From CAYWFU01 sp964457585 (lineage in GTDB: Bacteria > JACRDZ01), in assembly GCA_964457585.1 (NCBI GenBank), contig CAYWFU010000002.1, positions 62,001 through 126,000 on the forward strand: 64,000 nucleotides of DNA, in the 5' to 3' direction. Of the stretch, positions 15,188 to 24,345 are shown piece by piece (positions within the stretch are counted from its first letter, which is position 1; each line of letters begins with the position of its first letter). Both the position numbers and the translations under genes were made by a program. Below the pieces are notes generated by a model. That model saw only the letters and a list, made by a program, of their open reading frames with translations, ran no database searches and was not told the DNA's origin.

Positions 15188-16048
15188 ATGGAAATAGGCT
15201 TTAAAAAAATAACAATAATAGGTGTTGGTTTAATTGGCGGTTCTATTGCCCGTACGATTAAGGAAAAAGATAAGACAATCGAAATAACCGGCATAGGTAG
15301 AAATAAACTGAATTTAGAAAAAGCAAAAGAATTAAATATAATTGATAAATATTTTTTAAATGCAGAGGGGGCCATTGCTGATGCTGATTTGATAATTCTT
15401 GCAACTCCGGTAAAAACAATACCTGAAATAATTTCAAAAATTGAACCTCATGTTAAAACAGGAGTAATTATTACTGATGCCGGAAGTTCAAAAGCATATA
15501 TTGTAAATTCTATTGAAAATTTAAAAAGCAAAAAATTTTTATTTGTTGGTTCTCATCCTATGGCAGGATCAGAAAAAATCGGTGTTGTTAATTCCCGATC
15601 GGATTTATTTATTAATTCAGTATGTTTTGTGACTAAAACCAAACAAACCGATCCATATGCTTTAAATAAAATAAAAAATTTCTGGAAAGTATTGGGAGCA
15701 AATATAGTTGAAATCTCTCCTGATGAACATGATGATATAGTTGCGCTGACAAGTCATCTGCCGCACCTGATTGCAACATCATTGGTTGATCTTGTAAAGG
15801 AACAAGAAGATAAAAATAGAAATATATTAACGGGAATAGGGAATGGATTTCGCGATACAACAAGAATAGCATCAAGCGATCCGGTTATGTGGCGTGATAT
15901 ATTTATTTCAAATAAAAAATGTATTCTTAAAAAAATTAATGATTTAAGATTAGAACTATTCAGAATTGAAACACTAATTCAAATGGAAGATACAGAAGAA
16001 CTTTTTCATAAATTTTCAGAATCGAAAAAATATCGTGATAATTTATGA
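15188..16048 (+). CDS. tyrA: Prephenate dehydrogenase
   Basis: 286 residues. NAD(P)-dependent oxidative decarboxylation of prephenate to 4-hydroxyphenylpyruvate for tyrosine. The Rossmann motif GVGLIGGSIA is at about residues 12-21. ITDAGSSKA, GSHPMAGSEKIGV and TSHLPHLIATSL are the substrate-site motifs of TyrA. No ACT domain is present at the C-terminus, so feedback control would differ from ACT-containing forms. It sits 3 bp after aroF. Confidence 0.94.
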   Translation: MEIGFKKITIIGVGLIGGSIARTIKEKDKTIEITGIGRNKLNLEKAKELNIIDKYFLNAEGAIADADLIILATPVKTIPEIISKIEPHVKTGVIITDAGSSKAYIVNSIENLKSKKFLFVGSHPMAGSEKIGVVNSRSDLFINSVCFVTKTKQTDPYALNKIKNFWKVLGANIVEISPDEHDDIVALTSHLPHLIATSLVDLVKEQEDKNRNILTGIGNGFRDTTRIASSDPVMWRDIFISNKKCILKKINDLRLELFRIETLIQMEDTEELFHKFSESKKYRDNL

Positions 16049-16071
16049 AAAGTTAATTCTATCAAAATCAA

Positions 16072-16626
16072 ATGCCCGAAATAATAATAAAAATCCCTTA
16101 TAAAAAAATAAACATGCCGCGTAATTGCTGTCACTGCGGCAGTTATAACGCATCTGTAAGTATTGATGTCTCAAGGCCAGTTCCTCAAACAATAGAAGTG
16201 GAACGGGAAGGCGGCAATATTATTCGCAAGACTCGCCGTCTAAATGTTCCTGCATATCTTTGTGAAGACTGTAATCAAAAATTAAAAAAAATGAAAAAAT
16301 TAAGCACTATAATCAGCATAACATCTTTAATATGTGTTTTGTTTGCAATATGGTATTTTGTAATGCCGATTGTATATAGTATATCCCAGGAATATAAAGG
16401 TCATGCTGCTGGACTTTTATTCTTTTTTCTTGGGTTATTTTCATTAGTACTCATTTTTATTGCTATTGGAATTACGGCTCTTAAGGTTAATCATTTTATA
16501 GGTTTTCAAATTCTAGTTTATAATATGCAGAAGATTATTATTAGATTTTACAATAAAGATTTCGCTCAAAAATTTTTCGATTTAAACAATGTTAAAGATG
16601 AAAATATAATAAAAAACAAATTATAG
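16072..16626 (+). CDS. Zinc-ribbon membrane protein of unknown function
   Basis: 184 residues. CCHCGSYNA at about residues 19-27 and CEDCNQK near 64 form a probable zinc ribbon. Two membrane segments follow (IISITSLICVLFAIWYFVMP and LLFFFLGLFSLVLIFIAIG), then a basic cytosolic tail. It lies between tyrA and the aroA relic, so it may be part of the aro operon only by position. I do not recognise the family. Confidence 0.6.
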   Translation: MPEIIIKIPYKKINMPRNCCHCGSYNASVSIDVSRPVPQTIEVEREGGNIIRKTRRLNVPAYLCEDCNQKLKKMKKLSTIISITSLICVLFAIWYFVMPIVYSISQEYKGHAAGLLFFFLGLFSLVLIFIAIGITALKVNHFIGFQILVYNMQKIIIRFYNKDFAQKFFDLNNVKDENIIKNKL

Positions 16627-16627
16627 A

Positions 16628-16815
16628 ATGAATAATATGGACAAAAAAAAATCAATATTAAAAATTAATCCAATTAATTATTTAAAAGGAGAATGTGTTG
16701 TTCAGGGGGATAAATCGATCTCTCATAGAGCAATACAGGCAATAAATCCGCAAATTGCTACAATGATCATCGGATAGCAATGTCTTTAGCTATTGCAGGA
16801 CTAAAAGCTAAATAG
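16628..16815 (+). pseudogene. aroA: aroA (EPSP synthase) relic, both ends fused by a large deletion
   Basis: The first 35 codons read INPINYLKGECVVQGDKSISHRA, the N-terminus of 3-phosphoshikimate 1-carboxyvinyltransferase with its GDKSISHRA motif. At 16765 another frame begins DHRIAMSLAIAGLKAK and stops, which is the C-terminal DHRIAM motif. About 340 codons between them are gone. As the gene after aroF-tyrA this was the natural aroA of the operon. An intact copy must exist elsewhere if aromatic synthesis still works. Confidence 0.88.
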
Positions 16816-16832
16816 GAATAACAACTGATATG

Positions 16833-16923
16833 AAAAGAAGATTTAAAGAACATTAGGATGGAAAAGGCGCAAAATGTTTACGGGGGAAATCGCCCTTAGA
16901 ATTAGTATTTAAAAAGAAAATCG
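16833..16923 (+). pseudogene. GIY-YIG nuclease relic, copy 1
   Basis: Translates as KRRFKEH, a stop, then DGKGAKCLRGKSPLELVFKKK, the central motif of GIY-YIG (UPF0213/YhbQ-like) proteins. The 91-bp stretch is repeated with four mismatches at 19616-19706 in the same orientation. No upstream GIY or YIG part remains. Confidence 0.75.
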
Positions 16924-17178
16924 GAAGATGGCGATGAAGTAGATTTCCTTTTGCTAAAAGACCGCAAACCAATTCCAATAGAGGTGAAAAGTAAATTATC
17001 TTTAACGGAAATTCCTAAGGGGCTTAGAAGGTTTTTGTTAAGATAAGAAAAAGTAAAATCTGCTTATGTAATTAACGAGTCAATAACCGACACAATTCAA
17101 CATGGCTCTTGTAAAATTATTTTTTTAACATTTGAAAATTTTGATAAGGATATTAGCACATTATTTATTGCATCTTAA
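16924..17178 (+). pseudogene. C-terminal relic of a DUF4143-type AAA ATPase
   Basis: 85 codons interrupted by one TAA. EDGDEVDFLLLKDRKPIPIEV followed by KSKLSLTEIPKGLRRFLL and AYVINESITDTI is the nuclease-like C-terminal domain of archaeal-type ATPases with DUF4143. It directly abuts the GIY-YIG relic, so the two were joined by recombination. Confidence 0.75.
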
Positions 17179-17199
17179 AACTGATAAAAGGATAATTAA

Positions 17200-17460
17200 G
17201 TGGATACAATAACTGATTATCATGCAAAATATTTTACGCACGAGTTAACAAAGCACTGCTCTTCAGACAACCTGGAAAAACTAACCTCAACTTTAGCCGA
17301 TGCGCAGGTTGACTTAAATCCTCATCAAGTAGAGGCCTCATTATTTGCTTTTCGTTCACCTTTCTCAAATGGTGTAACCATTATAAAACAACTTCCATTT
17401 TATCCTCTTGTTGGATATAATAAAAAATCTACGGAAGTAGAAACATTAAAAAAAAGGTAA
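17200..17460 (+). pseudogene. N-terminal fragment of an SNF2-family helicase
   Basis: 86 codons. ITDYHAKYFTHELTKHCSSD and LEKLTSTLADAQVDLNPHQ then EASLFAFRSPFSNG is the conserved N-terminus of a family of large SNF2/DEAD helicases seen in restriction and defence islands. It ends just before the Walker A region would begin and runs into unrelated sequence. It may still be translated but cannot be a helicase. Confidence 0.75.
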
Positions 17461-17488
17461 ATATTCACATATAAAAAATGGGGTTTAT

Positions 17489-18577
17489 ATGGAAATAAAT
17501 AAAAATAGAATTAATAATCTCGCATTCTATGGAGTTTTATTGAATGATATTAAAATTCGTATTCGACAAGCGCAGGTAAAAGCAACACTTTCAGCTAATG
17601 CCGAAATGACATCTATGTATTGGGATGTTGGAAAGATGATTTACGAACGACAGCAACATGAAGGATGGGGAGCAGGAGTAATCCCTTGATTAGCCAAAGA
17701 TATTTATAATGAATTATCGGATATTAAAGGATTTTCTGAAAGAAACATAAAATTCATGGTACAGTTTTATAAAGAATATAATGTTGATATCTCAATTGGG
17801 AAACAAGCTGTTTCCCAATTTAAAAATGTGAAACATCTTGTTTCCCAAATACCATGGGGACATAATATATCACTTATGCAGAAAATAAAAGATACCGCTG
17901 TCCGTTTCTGGTATATGGAACAGATTATCCAAAATGGATGGAGCAGGGATATTTTGAATTTAATGATTAAAAATAATGTCTATGAACGACAAGGCAAATC
18001 CATAACTAATTTTAAGTTTACTCTTCCCGATTTACAATTCGATCTTGCCAGACAATCTTTAAAAGATCCTTATATTTTTGACTTTCTAACATTGACCGAA
18101 CCTTTTAATGAACGCGAACTGGAAACAGAATTAATAAAACATCTTGAAAAATTTTTGCTGGAGATAGGTACTGGTTTTGCCTTTGTAGGAAGGCAGTACC
18201 ATCTTGTGGTCAGTAATAAAGATTATTATATTGACTTGCTATTTTATCATCTTAAATTACGCAGTTTTATAGTGATTGAGCTGAAAAAGGGAGATTTTAA
18301 ACCTGAATATGCAGGTAAGATGAATTTTTATTGTTCCGCAGTTGATGACATACTCAAACACTCAACTGATCAACCTACCATTGGACTTATTTTATGCCAA
18401 ACCAAAGATAAAATTCTTGCCGAGTATGCTTTGCGGGATGTACATAAACCTATTGGAATATCAGAATATGAATTTACGCGTGCTTTACCTGAAAATTTAA
18501 AATCTAGTCTGCCTAGTATTGAGGAAATCGAAACGGAATTGGAAGGTATAGAAAAAAAAGAAAACGGCGATGAGTAA
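17489..18577 (+). pseudogene. DUF1016/YhcG-type PDDEXK nuclease with one in-frame stop
   Basis: 363 codons in one frame, broken only by TGA at 17687-17689. The N-terminal DUF1016 part has YWDVGKMIYERQQHEGWGAG and, after the stop, LAKDIYNELSDIKGFSERNI. The C-terminal nuclease domain has FVGRQYHLVVSNKDYYIDLL and FIVIELKKGDFKPEYAGKMN, with the PD-(D/E)xK aspartate and ExK. At the stop the family usually has arginine, so a CGA to TGA change explains it. An internal start at 17756 would yield the nuclease half only. Such proteins often accompany restriction systems. Confidence 0.85.
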
Positions 18578-18657
18578 TATACTAAATTATTCAAAAAGTC
18601 AGAAGTCTTCTCACTAATTGGGTGGATCTCATTAGGGAGAACTGCTTAATCTGGATA

Positions 18658-19494
18658 ATGAATATGAAAGAAATTGAAGATAATGTACGCGAGCTTAAAA
18701 ATCCCTACGCTTTTATTGCAATGACCTATCTAATCATTGGAGATATTGATACTGGTTTCAGTTACATTTATAACGCTATAAAAGACGATATCGAACTAGG
18801 TAAGTGCTGTCCCGAATTAAATTATCCAGCTAATGCTCCAGCTTATTGGACTGCAAGTTTAAATCCCAATCTCAATAATATTATGACTCCCTTTGTAAAA
18901 AGAATACGATCTTGGCTTGAGGAATATTTAAGAAATTACAACAACGTATTTAGGGATAATTTAACTATGGAAGATATTGATAAAAAATTTTTACAGAATA
19001 ACAAACTGGAAATAATTAAATATTATTTTGTTTTCACCTGTTGGGCAATTTATGAACATAAGCTTAAAATATATCCTGATATGATAAAAAATGATTTTTC
19101 TAATCTTAGGATTACAGATTGGCTTTTTGCTCTTTGTTTGGTAATTGATAAGTTATTCCATAATCATAATTCTTTTAAAGATAGTAGTTTATCTGTTCAG
19201 ATAAGAAAATATGCTGGGAATAAAAAACTTATGAAACAATGTGATTTTGAAAAATTATTAAGTCAAAAAATAAAAGATAAAGACCCAGATAAATTAATTC
19301 CTGAATTAATATCTAATTCTTTAACATATAATGATTCAATAGTAGACAAAAAAATTCAGCATTTTTTCATTGCCTATAATCTCCGAAATTTTGCTGCACA
19401 TAAAATCGAGACACAGAATGTAATAATAGAAAAATTTGACGAATTATTAAATATTCTATTTTGTGATATCTTTTTAATTATAAAGGAATATTAA
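18658..19494 (+). CDS. Protein with C-terminal HEPN-like RNxxxH motif, unknown family
   Basis: 278 residues from ATG 18658; a GTG at 18622 is also in frame. The sequence is helical. Near the end lies FIAYNLRNFAAHKIE, which fits the R-[NDH]-x3-H motif of HEPN RNases, flanked by hydrophobic helices as in that fold. The N-terminal part (YAFIAMTYLIIGDIDTGFSY) looks TPR-like. Neighbours are broken defence genes. HEPN proteins often act as toxins or in abortive infection, so that role is plausible, but the family is unknown to me. It is the only intact gene between the two GIY-YIG relics. Confidence 0.6.
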   Translation: MNMKEIEDNVRELKNPYAFIAMTYLIIGDIDTGFSYIYNAIKDDIELGKCCPELNYPANAPAYWTASLNPNLNNIMTPFVKRIRSWLEEYLRNYNNVFRDNLTMEDIDKKFLQNNKLEIIKYYFVFTCWAIYEHKLKIYPDMIKNDFSNLRITDWLFALCLVIDKLFHNHNSFKDSSLSVQIRKYAGNKKLMKQCDFEKLLSQKIKDKDPDKLIPELISNSLTYNDSIVDKKIQHFFIAYNLRNFAAHKIETQNVIIEKFDELLNILFCDIFLIIKEY

Positions 19495-19615
19495 AGTATA
19501 ATTTAGAGGAAGCATGCTTAAAATATTTACTTGATAAGTAGATAAACAGTGGAGTAAGTGGTATAATAATAATCATTAAAGATGATAAAGGATCTAAAAT
19601 GAATGATACTTATAT

Positions 19616-19786
19616 AAAAGAAGATTGAAAGAACATCAGGATGGAAAAGGGGCAAAATGTTTACGAGGGAAATCGCCCTTAGAATTAGTATTTAAAAAGA
19701 AAATCGAAGAAAAAAGTTTAGCACTAAAAATTGAGATCGCAATGAAGAACCCTGTGGCAGATACACAGGGTATCTTCTGTCTCTGA
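19616..19786 (+). pseudogene. GIY-YIG nuclease relic, copy 2
   Basis: Reads KRRLKEHQDGKGAKCLRG, then KSPLELVFKKKIEEKSLALK and further to a TGA at 19786. It is the C-terminal half of a GIY-YIG protein. The first 91 bp repeat the relic at 16833 with four mismatches and without its stop codon. No GIY-YIG N-terminus is found upstream. Confidence 0.75.
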
Positions 19787-19811
19787 TAGGAATATTTTAT
19801 TATTTATATTT

Positions 19812-19875
19812 GTGCCAATTCATCCCTGTAGGGAATGGTTTGAAACCATTCCCTACTGCAGGGTATTCTTGGCAC
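19812..19875. repeat. Dispersed palindromic element (GTGCCAA family), copy A
   Basis: Outer arms GTGCCAA and TTGGCAC enclose CCCTG/CAGGG and an inner perfect 12-bp hairpin AGGGAATGGTTT-G-AAACCATTCCCT. The same outer parts with a shorter inner hairpin occur inverted at 56563-56606. It could also act as a transcription terminator for either side. The rest of 19495-19978 holds the GIY-YIG relic and AT-rich DNA only. Confidence 0.8.
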
Positions 19876-19978
19876 TTTCAGATAAAAAAATTAGCAAAAA
19901 ATAAAAAAGAAATGATTATAAATAGAAAAATAAAAATTAGTGATATTAAAAAAGTATGAAACAATTGGAGGGCAATTC

Positions 19979-21409
19979 ATGAAAATAATAACCAGATTTT
20001 TCTTTTTTTTCTTAATTATTATGTATATTTTTAATTCACCTGCATTTTCACAAACAGTTTCCAAAAGCACAATAGATGATCAAACAGTAATAGAAGTTAC
20101 AGTATACAACAATAATTTAGCGTTAATAAAAGATACACGGAAAATTGAACTTCCTGTTGGTGAAGGTGAATTAAGGTTTATGGATGTAGCATCTTATATT
20201 ATGCCGGAAACAGTGCTTGTTAAATCATTAAATTCTTCTGAGTCTTTAACAATACTTGAACAAAATTATGAATATGATCTTATGAATGAAAACAAACTTC
20301 TTGATAAATATGTTGGTAAAAAAATAAAAATTGTAGATTGGAATGAATTCAAAGATAGAAAAGATATTGTTGAAGCAGTTTTATTAAGTAATAATCAGGG
20401 GCAGATTTATAAAATAAATGATGAAATATATCTTGGTCATCCTGGTTATAAAATTCTTCCTGAAATACCTGAAAATTTAATTGCCAAGCCCACTCTAACA
20501 TGGCTTTATGAAAACAAAACAAAGGAACAGCAGAATATCGAAGTTTCCTATTTGACAAATAATATTACATGGAAAGCGGATTATGTTATGGTTTTAAATA
20601 AAGATGATTTATATTCTGATCTATCAGGATGGATAACATTGGATAATAGAAGCGGAGCGATTTATAAAAATGCATCTTTAAAGCTTGTTGCAGGGGAAGT
20701 TAATCGGGTTGAAGAAGAAAAAGCTGGAAGAAAATCTTTTGGAATGCTTGCCATGGCAAGAAGAGCACCAAGTCCTCAATTTGAGGAACAGGCATTTTTT
20801 GAATATCATATTTATGATTTACAGAGAAAAACAACTCTTAAAGAAAACCAGACAAAACAAATAAATTTGCTTGAAGCTTTTAATGCAAAAATTAAAAAAG
20901 AATATCTTATATATGGTATAAAAAGTTATTTTACAATGCAATACAGGGAGCAAAATCCAAAACAACCAGTAACTGTATATGTTAAATTTCAAAATTCAAA
21001 AGAAAATAATCTTGGAATGCCTTTGCCTGCGGGAATTATTCGTCTATATAAGCAGGATACGCTTGGGAAACAGCAATTTATCGGAGAAGATAAAATAGAA
21101 CATACGCCTAAAGATGAAGAAGTAAAACTTAAAATCGGAGAAGTGTTTGATATTGTTGCTGAAAGAAGGCAGATTGATTATAAACAGCTTTCAACACAGC
21201 TCCATGAATCTGAATGGGAAATATTAATAAAAAATCATAAGGAAGAAAATGTTATTGTAAGTATTATTGAACCATTATATGGAAATTGGGCAGTTATAAA
21301 TAATAGCCATCCATATGAAAAAATGGATGCATTTACAATAAAATTTGATGTTGAAGTACCTAAAAATAAAGAAGTTAAAGTAAAATATAAAATAAAAGTG
21401 GGATTATAA
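19979..21409 (+). CDS. Secreted DUF4139 protein
   Basis: 476 residues from ATG 19979, chosen because GGAGG precedes it and a signal peptide follows (ITRFFFFFLIIMYIFNSPAFS). The mature part has VIEVTVYNNNLALIKDTRKI, LTWLYENKTKEQQNIEVSYL and TWKADYVMVL, and a long C-terminal beta-rich section typical of DUF4139. Members are envelope proteins of unknown function. Overlapping or close spacing to ispD (1 bp) shows co-transcription, probably without a functional link. Confidence 0.8.
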   Translation: MKIITRFFFFFLIIMYIFNSPAFSQTVSKSTIDDQTVIEVTVYNNNLALIKDTRKIELPVGEGELRFMDVASYIMPETVLVKSLNSSESLTILEQNYEYDLMNENKLLDKYVGKKIKIVDWNEFKDRKDIVEAVLLSNNQGQIYKINDEIYLGHPGYKILPEIPENLIAKPTLTWLYENKTKEQQNIEVSYLTNNITWKADYVMVLNKDDLYSDLSGWITLDNRSGAIYKNASLKLVAGEVNRVEEEKAGRKSFGMLAMARRAPSPQFEEQAFFEYHIYDLQRKTTLKENQTKQINLLEAFNAKIKKEYLIYGIKSYFTMQYREQNPKQPVTVYVKFQNSKENNLGMPLPAGIIRLYKQDTLGKQQFIGEDKIEHTPKDEEVKLKIGEVFDIVAERRQIDYKQLSTQLHESEWEILIKNHKEENVIVSIIEPLYGNWAVINNSHPYEKMDAFTIKFDVEVPKNKEVKVKYKIKVGL

Positions 21410-21410
21410 T

Positions 21411-22100
21411 ATGAATACAGTTGCAATCATTGCTGCTGCCGGGCAGAGTAAACGCATGGGAGGAAATATAAATAAACAGTTTATTGAAATAGCAGGGATT
21501 CCTCTTTTAGCCTACACATTAAATATTTTTCAGCTTGCTTCAGAAATTGATCAGATAATAATTGCAATCGAAAATAAGAATATTGAACTTTGCTGTAAAG
21601 AAATTGTTGATAAATATAATTTTACTAAAGTAATGAAAATTATTTCAGGAGGAAAAGAACGCCAGGATTCAATTTATAATGCTATTAAAATTATTCCGGA
21701 TGAAACAAAATATGCAATTGTTCATGATGGAGCGCGTCCGTGCATAACAACAAAAATAATTTCTGAGGTATTAGATGAAGCCAAAAAATATGGAGCAGCT
21801 ATCACTGCTGTTCCAGTAAAAGATACAATTAAAGAGGTTGAGAACAACAAAATTATTTCTACGCAAAATAGAGAAAAATTAGTTAGCGTACAGACTCCGC
21901 AGGCTTTTTCATTTAATATTATAAAACAGGCTTATTTAAAAGCTTATGAAGATAATTTTTATGGGACAGATGATGCAATGCTTGTCGAGAGATTGAATAT
22001 TGATGTGAGAGTTGTATTCGGCAGTTATTATAATATTAAAATTACCACGCAGGAAGATTTATTATTTGCTGAAACATTATTGAAAAAAAATGAATATTAA
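21411..22100 (+). CDS. ispD: 2-C-methyl-D-erythritol 4-phosphate cytidylyltransferase
   Basis: 229 residues. Couples CTP and MEP in the non-mevalonate isoprenoid pathway. VAIIAAAGQSKRMGG at 4-18 is the nucleotide-binding loop; SGGKERQDSIYNA, YAIVHDGARPCIT and VPVKDTIKEV are further family motifs. The stop overlaps the next gene by 11 bp. Confidence 0.95.
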   Translation: MNTVAIIAAAGQSKRMGGNINKQFIEIAGIPLLAYTLNIFQLASEIDQIIIAIENKNIELCCKEIVDKYNFTKVMKIISGGKERQDSIYNAIKIIPDETKYAIVHDGARPCITTKIISEVLDEAKKYGAAITAVPVKDTIKEVENNKIISTQNREKLVSVQTPQAFSFNIIKQAYLKAYEDNFYGTDDAMLVERLNIDVRVVFGSYYNIKITTQEDLLFAETLLKKNEY

Positions 22101-23418
22101 AGAAAATCAAATTTTTGATGTGGAAATATTGGAGATTACCTATAAAGGTAAAGGTGTATGTAAAATAGATGCTTTTGTGATTTTTTTAAATAGCGGTGTA
22201 CCAGGCGATAAAGTTCAAATAAAAATTACAAAATTAAAAAAGAAATATGGTGAAGGGGAAATACTCGCTTTATTAGAACCTTCAAAAAATCGTATAGAAC
22301 CTTTATGCTCTTATTTTGAGACCTGCGGCGGATGTCAGCTTCAAAATATAAATTATCCCGGTCAGCTTAAATATAAAGAAAGCATGGTTTATGCTTCCTT
22401 AAAACATATTGGAAAAATTAAAATTTCCATAAATCCTATTATTCCATCTCCTTTATATTTTGGATATAGAAATCAGCTAAAGATAAAAATTCAAATCGGC
22501 AAAAATACTAAAATGGGTTTCTATCAAATGGAAACTCATGAAATAGTTGAAATAAACAAATGTATTCTGGGTACAGAACTTTGTAATAACATACTTAAGG
22601 AAGTAAAATTTTTTTTGCAGACCATTCAAAATACATCATTAATTAATTGTGATGGAGCATGTAATTTATTTATTCGAGTGTCTCATGACCAGAAAAATGC
22701 GATATTGATTTTTGCTGATGAAAAAAAAGCACCGCCTATTTCATTGGAAATCATTGAAAAAATTTCCGCACATCTTATTAATAAATTTACTGAGATTCAA
22801 TGTATAATTAAGCAGTCTTATTCACAAGGCTATAAAATTTTGATTGGCAATGATAATTTTTCATATTTAATTAAAGATATTAATTTTCAAATATCTTCAC
22901 TTAATTTCTGGCAGGTGAATTTTACTCAATTTGATAATTTAGTGGATATTGTGCTTAATTTTGCTGAACTTACCGGTAACGAAATTGTATTGGACGCATA
23001 TTGCGGATCGGGTTTTTTTTCTTTGTTTTTAGCGCGTAAAAGCAGATTTGTTTATGGGATAGAACTGAATCCTGGTGCAATAAAAGATGCAAAAAAAAAT
23101 GCTCTTTTAAATAATATTTATAATGTTAAATTTATAGCAGGGGATGTGGAAAAAAATATTTTAAATCATTTAAATATGCATATAGATTTAATATTAGTCG
23201 ATCCGCCGCGTAATGGATGCAGTCCCCTAACATTGACAACGATATTGAAAATAAGTCCAGAAAAAATTATCTATGTTTCATGCAATCCATCAACATTAGC
23301 GCGTGATCTGCAAGTTTTATGTGATAATGGATATAGTATAGCGAATATACAGCCTATTGATATGTTCCCGCAAACATATCATATTGAATGCATTGTAAGT
23401 TTAGGCAGTGAAAGATAA
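22090..23418 (+). CDS. 23S rRNA (uracil-5-)-methyltransferase, RlmD/RumA-like
   Basis: 442 residues. A TRAM RNA-binding domain occupies about residues 1-62. CSYFETCGGCQLQ gives the cysteines of the 4Fe-4S cluster. The SAM domain has DAYCGSGFFSLFLA, VDPPRNGC and VSCNPSTLARDL, where the cysteine in SCNP is the catalytic nucleophile. Family members methylate U1939 or U747 of 23S rRNA or tRNA U54; the exact target cannot be told. It overlaps ispD, and a radical SAM gene follows after 9 bp. Confidence 0.9.
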   Translation: MNIKENQIFDVEILEITYKGKGVCKIDAFVIFLNSGVPGDKVQIKITKLKKKYGEGEILALLEPSKNRIEPLCSYFETCGGCQLQNINYPGQLKYKESMVYASLKHIGKIKISINPIIPSPLYFGYRNQLKIKIQIGKNTKMGFYQMETHEIVEINKCILGTELCNNILKEVKFFLQTIQNTSLINCDGACNLFIRVSHDQKNAILIFADEKKAPPISLEIIEKISAHLINKFTEIQCIIKQSYSQGYKILIGNDNFSYLIKDINFQISSLNFWQVNFTQFDNLVDIVLNFAELTGNEIVLDAYCGSGFFSLFLARKSRFVYGIELNPGAIKDAKKNALLNNIYNVKFIAGDVEKNILNHLNMHIDLILVDPPRNGCSPLTLTTILKISPEKIIYVSCNPSTLARDLQVLCDNGYSIANIQPIDMFPQTYHIECIVSLGSER

Positions 23419-23427
23419 AAAAGGAAT

Positions 23428-24345
23428 ATGAATTATCAAGCATCTTATCTACAACTTTATAAAACAGGTGAATTACAAAAAAGAGTCATAGAATCAGAAA
23501 AATTACTTCTATCCTGCACTTTATGCCCGCGCAATTGTAAGGTCAATCGTATTAATGAAGAAAAAGGATTTTGCAAATCAGGATTAAAACCTGCAATCTC
23601 AAGCTTCAGTGTACATAATGGCGAAGAACCGCCTATTTCTGGAATAAATGGTTCAGGAACAATATTTTTTACAGGGTGTACTATGCGATGTATTTTTTGT
23701 CAGAATTATCCTATCAGCCAGCTATATAATGGGAAGGAATATGAGATAGAAGATTTAGCGGATATGATGCTCAAATTACAGTTTAAAGGCTGTCATAATA
23801 TTAATTTTGTTACACCTACGCATTTTGTACCGCAAATTATTTCATCGCTTTTAATGGCAGTAAAAAAAGGATTAACAATTCCACTGGTGTATAATACAAG
23901 CGGTTATGATAATATTGCTGCATTAAAATTTTTAAATGGGATTATAGATATTTATCTGCCGGATATAAAATATGCTGATGATAAAATTGCTTTAAAATAT
24001 TCAATTGCAAAAAATTATTGCGAATCAGCGCGATTTGCTGTAAAAGAGATGTATGCGCAGGTTGGAGATCTGATTATTGATGAAAAAAATATTGCTGTTC
24101 ATGGACTTATAATACGTCATCTGGTGCTTCCATGCAATTTATCAGGATCAGAGGAAGTATTGCATTTTATAGCAAATGAAATTTCATCTAAAACATATAT
24201 AAGCCTGATGAGTCAATATTTCCCTGCTCATCATGCTGCTTCTGATCTGCTTTTACATAATCGTATAACCAGTGAAGAATACGAAAAAGTTTTGAAAGTT
24301 ATGGAAGAAGAAAAATTAACTAATGGATGGATTCAGCCAATATGA
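23428..24345 (+). CDS. PflX-like radical SAM protein (COG1313)
   Basis: 305 residues. An N-terminal cysteine group, CTLCPRNCKVNR with GFCKSG, precedes the radical SAM motif CTMRCIFCQN near residue 88. IYLPDIKYAD and LVLPCNLSGSEEV are typical of PflX-type proteins related to pyruvate formate-lyase activases. The substrate of this group is not firmly known. The stop overlaps the ATG of the ABC ATPase gene (ATGA). Confidence 0.85.
   Translation: MNYQASYLQLYKTGELQKRVIESEKLLLSCTLCPRNCKVNRINEEKGFCKSGLKPAISSFSVHNGEEPPISGINGSGTIFFTGCTMRCIFCQNYPISQLYNGKEYEIEDLADMMLKLQFKGCHNINFVTPTHFVPQIISSLLMAVKKGLTIPLVYNTSGYDNIAALKFLNGIIDIYLPDIKYADDKIALKYSIAKNYCESARFAVKEMYAQVGDLIIDEKNIAVHGLIIRHLVLPCNLSGSEEVLHFIANEISSKTYISLMSQYFPAHHAASDLLLHNRITSEEYEKVLKVMEEEKLTNGWIQPI

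Noticed and set aside
17687..17689. TGA read as a sense codon (alternative genetic code)
   Set aside because: TGA ends many intact genes here (cas1, the radical SAM gene, csx10, trpS), so it is a normal stop.
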